From NCBI GenBank assembly GCA_016710015.1, contig JADJLR010000001.1, positions 434,001-498,000 of the forward strand: 64,000 nt of DNA, in the 5' to 3' direction. The position numbers and the translations under genes are program-made. The notes under the pieces were generated by a model that was not told where the DNA came from, ran no database searches, and saw nothing but the letters and a program-made list of their open reading frames with translations. Each line of letters starts with the position of its first letter. Position 1 is the stretch's first letter. Origin of the DNA: Flavobacteriales bacterium (GTDB taxonomy: Bacteria > Bacteroidota > Bacteroidia > Flavobacteriales_F > PHOS-HE28). Shown one piece after another: positions 61,399 through 64,000 of this stretch.

Positions 61399-62739
61399 AT
61401 GCGTAAGATCCTTATTCTTGGTGCTGGTCGTTCCGCCTCTTCCTTGATCCACTACCTCATTGCGCATGCACGCGAACAGGATTGGCGCATCACCGTGGCC
61501 GACAAAGAGGAGTCCAGCGCCGCACGCATGGTGGCCGGCGGCACTGAGGTGGCCACAGGTATAGGGTTGGATGCGAGCGATACCCAGGCGAGAGGCACCG
61601 CGATCGGCGAACATGACCTGATCATCAGTATGCTGCCCGCCTTCATGCACATGGATGTGGTGCAGGACTGCCTGCGCTTGAAGAAGCACGTGATCACACC
61701 GAGCTATGTTCCGGATGCACTTTGGGCCATGGACGCGGACTTCAAGCAAGCTGGTTTGGTGGTATTGAACGAGATGGGTCTGGATCCAGGGATCGACCAC
61801 ATGAGTGCCATGCGCATTTTGGATCGCATCCGGCGTGAAGGCGGAACCATGGAGGCCTTCGAAAGCTACACCGGTGGGTTGGTGGCACCCGAGAGCGATG
61901 ACAATCCATGGGGCTACAAGATCAGTTGGAACCCACGCAATGTGATCCTTGCCGGACAAGGTGGGGCCGCGAAGTACATCCGCGATGGAGCTACGAAATA
62001 CATCCCTTACCACAAGCTCTATCAGCAGACGGTCCGGGTGGAGGTGGATGGGCTCGGGGCATTCGATGGCTATGCGAATCGTGATTCGTTGAAATACCGA
62101 TCCCACTATGGGTTGGAGCACATCCCTACCCTACTGCGCGGCACCTTGCGTAAAGCCGGTTTCTGTCAGGCCTGGGATGCTTTCGTGCAATTGGGTTGCA
62201 CCGAGGATGGATTCGCAATGGAACTGGGCGCGAACGCCACTTGGAGTGATTTCCTGGATGCCTTTCTGCCCCATTGCCAGGAATGTGCCACCCGCGAGAA
62301 TCTGGCGAACTACCTCGGTCTGGAGCATCAAGGAGAAACGATGCGCAAATTGGACTGGCTCGGCCTATTCGACGGACGTCCCATCGGCATTGCGGGCCGT
62401 TCCCCCGCTGCGACCTTACAGCACTTGCTGGAGCAGAAATGGAAACTGGGGCCTACGGATAAGGATCTGGTGGTCATGTGGCACCACTTCCGGTACCATG
62501 TGGAGGGCCAACACCAGAGCATCCATGCCTCCTTGGCGGTGATCGGGAAGGACCAGACTGAAACAGCCATGGCGCAAACAGTAGGCTTGCCCATTGCCAT
62601 GGCGTGCAAGTTGGTGCTGAACGGCGAACTACAGGATCGCGGTGTGATGCTTCCCCTGAAACCCGTGATCTACGAACCCGTTTTGAACGAGTTGGAAACG
62701 CTGGGTATCACCTTCCACGAGGAGGAAGTGGAAGTCTGA
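61399..62739 (+). CDS. saccharopine dehydrogenase family protein
   Basis: A 446-residue NAD(P)-dependent enzyme. The N-terminal Rossmann fold has ILGAGRSASSLIHYL, and EMGLDPGIDHMSAM (about 126-139) and a large C-terminal domain match saccharopine dehydrogenases that form lysine or alpha-aminoadipate semialdehyde. Bacteroidota use such enzymes for lysine degradation. The ATG at 61399 starts the Rossmann fold; the frame is open from 61282. CATCTTTG at 61372-61379 may be the -7 element. The gene is divergent from the DUF4476 gene. Confidence 0.9.
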   Translation: MRKILILGAGRSASSLIHYLIAHAREQDWRITVADKEESSAARMVAGGTEVATGIGLDASDTQARGTAIGEHDLIISMLPAFMHMDVVQDCLRLKKHVITPSYVPDALWAMDADFKQAGLVVLNEMGLDPGIDHMSAMRILDRIRREGGTMEAFESYTGGLVAPESDDNPWGYKISWNPRNVILAGQGGAAKYIRDGATKYIPYHKLYQQTVRVEVDGLGAFDGYANRDSLKYRSHYGLEHIPTLLRGTLRKAGFCQAWDAFVQLGCTEDGFAMELGANATWSDFLDAFLPHCQECATRENLANYLGLEHQGETMRKLDWLGLFDGRPIGIAGRSPAATLQHLLEQKWKLGPTDKDLVVMWHHFRYHVEGQHQSIHASLAVIGKDQTETAMAQTVGLPIAMACKLVLNGELQDRGVMLPLKPVIYEPVLNELETLGITFHEEEVEV

Positions 62740-62745
62740 TCCGGA

Positions 62746-63456
62746 TCAGAAATTCAGCATCAGATCGCTGATGAGCGCACGGTATTCGGGCGAATAATCG
62801 AAAGGCCCCGTGGCTTCCACGGTGATCTCCTGATCGTGTACCGAACCACGCAAGCGGTCCAATTCCAGCAGAATGCGTTTGGCGGGTCGGTGTGGCACGT
62901 ACCGAACGACGCATCTCCGCTTCGGATAGAGGCTGACCCGAGCCGCTTCATGTATCAGGTCGGCTTCTCGATCCAAGGGGACGATCACTGAGAAACGGCC
63001 TTCCGGTAGGAGCAACTGCCTCACCGAATCAAGCAGGTCCGGGAACGAGAGTTCATCGCCGTGCTTGGCCAAGTCGACCCGCTCATCCGGCGACCTGGAA
63101 TACCCGGAATAATACGGTGGATTGCAGATGATCAGATCGTATTGCGCGTCCGAGCGCATCCGTCGGACATCCATGCAGTACACATGCAATCGATCCGCCC
63201 AAGGACTCGCCGCCGCATTCTCTTTGGCCTGATCGGCCGATGCATCATCGATCTCCACAGCATGGATACTGGCCGTGGCATTGCGCTGCGCCGCGATCAA
63301 CGCGAGGACACCGGTGCCCGTTCCGATATCCAGGATCCGCGTGGCTCCCAAATGGTCCACCCAGGCACCGAACAGCACACCATCGGTCCCCACCTTCAAA
63401 GCGCAGCGATCCTGTTGGATGGTGAACTGCTTGAAGCGGAAAGAAGGTTTGGCCAT
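62746..63456 (-). CDS. tRNA1(Val) (adenine-37-N6)-methyltransferase TrmN6
   Basis: A 236-residue SAM-dependent methyltransferase. FRFKQFTIQQDRCALKVGTD is the N-terminal signature, DIGTGTG (43-49) binds SAM, and NPPY (112-115) is the adenine-N6 catalytic motif. In Escherichia coli the homologue TrmN6 (YfiC) methylates A37 of tRNA1(Val). It lies 4 nt downstream of rimM in the same direction. Confidence 0.92.
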   Translation of the reverse strand: MAKPSFRFKQFTIQQDRCALKVGTDGVLFGAWVDHLGATRILDIGTGTGVLALIAAQRNATASIHAVEIDDASADQAKENAAASPWADRLHVYCMDVRRMRSDAQYDLIICNPPYYSGYSRSPDERVDLAKHGDELSFPDLLDSVRQLLLPEGRFSVIVPLDREADLIHEAARVSLYPKRRCVVRYVPHRPAKRILLELDRLRGSVHDQEITVEATGPFDYSPEYRALISDLMLNF

Positions 63457-63460
63457 CCAC

Positions 63461-63988
63461 TCACCGGTCGCGATATAGATCCACCAACCCCGGTGGGGTT
63501 CGCACCAGCAGCGAATTCGTTTCCGGGTCGATCCCCAGGATCATCTCATCGGCCAATGGGACCATCACTTCTTGCTCGCCATGCAGGATCACAAGCACCG
63601 GATTCTTCGCTGAACCATCGATCCCCGTAACCTCACCCAAGTCGCCGTGCTCCTCGTCGCGCACGATCATGCCGATGAAGTCTTCCGGGTCCCAACTTTC
63701 GTCGCTTCCATCGGCGAGCAGGCCGGGTGGTGCGTAGAGATCACACCCTACCAGAATGCCCGCGCTCTGCGGATCATCGAAGTCATCGAATTTCACCAAC
63801 AGGTCCCGGCCTTTATCGTGCAATTTGCTGTAGAAGAAAGGCACTTTCTGACCTTCGATGTCCACGAAGAACGAGCCGACGTGTACCAGATCATCCAGAT
63901 CACAATCCTCCAAATGGACCGTCAGTTCACCGCGGTGGCCCCACGGCTTGCCCAGCTTACCTATCCGGTGGAGGCTATCCAGATCCAT
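63461..63988 (-). CDS. rimM: ribosome maturation factor RimM
   Basis: A 175-residue protein that binds the 30S head during assembly. The N-terminal beta-barrel has the family start IGKLGKPWGHRGELTVHL and the PRC-barrel follows with DFIGMIVRDEEHGDLGEVTGI and NPVLVI. The C-terminal PLADEMILGID and LVRTPPGLVDLY are typical. It is complete; the trmN6-like gene follows after 4 nt. Confidence 0.95.
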   Translation of the reverse strand: MDLDSLHRIGKLGKPWGHRGELTVHLEDCDLDDLVHVGSFFVDIEGQKVPFFYSKLHDKGRDLLVKFDDFDDPQSAGILVGCDLYAPPGLLADGSDESWDPEDFIGMIVRDEEHGDLGEVTGIDGSAKNPVLVILHGEQEVMVPLADEMILGIDPETNSLLVRTPPGLVDLYRDR

Positions 63989-64000
63989 GGGTTGAAATTA

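Noticed and set aside
1..64000. tRNA or rRNA genes, CRISPR arrays, insertion sequences
   Set aside because: I saw no cloverleaf with GGTTCGA-type arm in the gaps, no regular repeat-spacer pattern and no transposase-like protein. A dedicated tRNA search was not possible.

Overview
The window looks like a chromosomal stretch from a fairly GC-rich member of the Bacteroidota (Flavobacteriales-like), probably a facultative denitrifier. The lineage call rests on several things seen in the sequence. Promoters match TAnnTTTG, the Bacteroidota -7 element. C-terminal tails resemble type IX secretion (T9SS) sorting domains on a multicopper oxidase and a repeat protein. There is a TonB-dependent receptor fragment. 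Several gene families are typical of the phylum (DUF4476, AI-2E permease, clade II nosZ). Shine-Dalgarno sequences are weak or absent.

Layout. 1-640: the end of a 4-hydroxybenzoyl-CoA reductase-type FAD/Fe-S subunit, followed by a hemerythrin. 1250-12900: nitrate/nitrite transport and anaerobic gene regulation, with two NarK transporters, a short NarK-like leader ORF, an AhpD-like protein, a porin, a T9SS repeat protein, a ModE-like regulator behind an 11-bp inverted repeat, a second hemerythrin, moaA, a Crp/Fnr regulator, a fatty acid hydroxylase and a DUF302 protein. 13000-14800: multicopper oxidase. 14800-24410 (minus strand): a tightly packed series norC - divergent norB - nadA - nadB - uncharacterised 607-aa protein - tyrosine phenol-lyase - tryptophanase - queD. 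24500-27650: a small lipoprotein, a DUF3365 haem protein, an NsrR-like Rrf2 regulator and a RIC di-iron repair protein. 27800-32900: AI-2E permease, B12-dependent ribonucleotide reductase and a fasciclin lipoprotein. 33180-39730 (minus): a nitrous oxide reduction operon, cytochrome c - nosZ (clade II) - membrane protein - nosL - nosD - nosF - nosY, divergent from a haem-protein-like 425-aa membrane protein. 41170-64000: mostly housekeeping (cca, miaA, DEAD-box helicase, pckA, saccharopine dehydrogenase, trmN6, rimM) with several secreted or lipoprotein genes.

How it fits together. NarK proteins move nitrate and nitrite, MoaA supplies molybdenum cofactor for nitrate reductase (not in the window), NorCB-like proteins would handle NO, NosZ reduces N2O, and NsrR, RIC and the hemerythrins fit NO stress and Fe-S repair. 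No nitrite reductase is present here. Near-identical TGAC-N4-GTCA boxes lie ahead of narK, norC, the nos operon, the fasciclin gene and (weaker) a 170-aa gene and the DUF302 gene. In most cases the box centre is 28-30 nt upstream of a TAnnTTTG-like element. This points to one Crp/Fnr-family regulon, and the Crp/Fnr protein at 10941-11615 is an obvious candidate regulator.

The most unusual items are the NorB homologue that lacks several canonical metal ligands, the coupling of NO reductase genes to NAD synthesis, the uncharacterised 607-aa and 425-aa proteins, a lipoyl-like insert in NarK, and two truncated gene starts (NarK-like and TonB-receptor-like) that each sit directly behind a regulated promoter.
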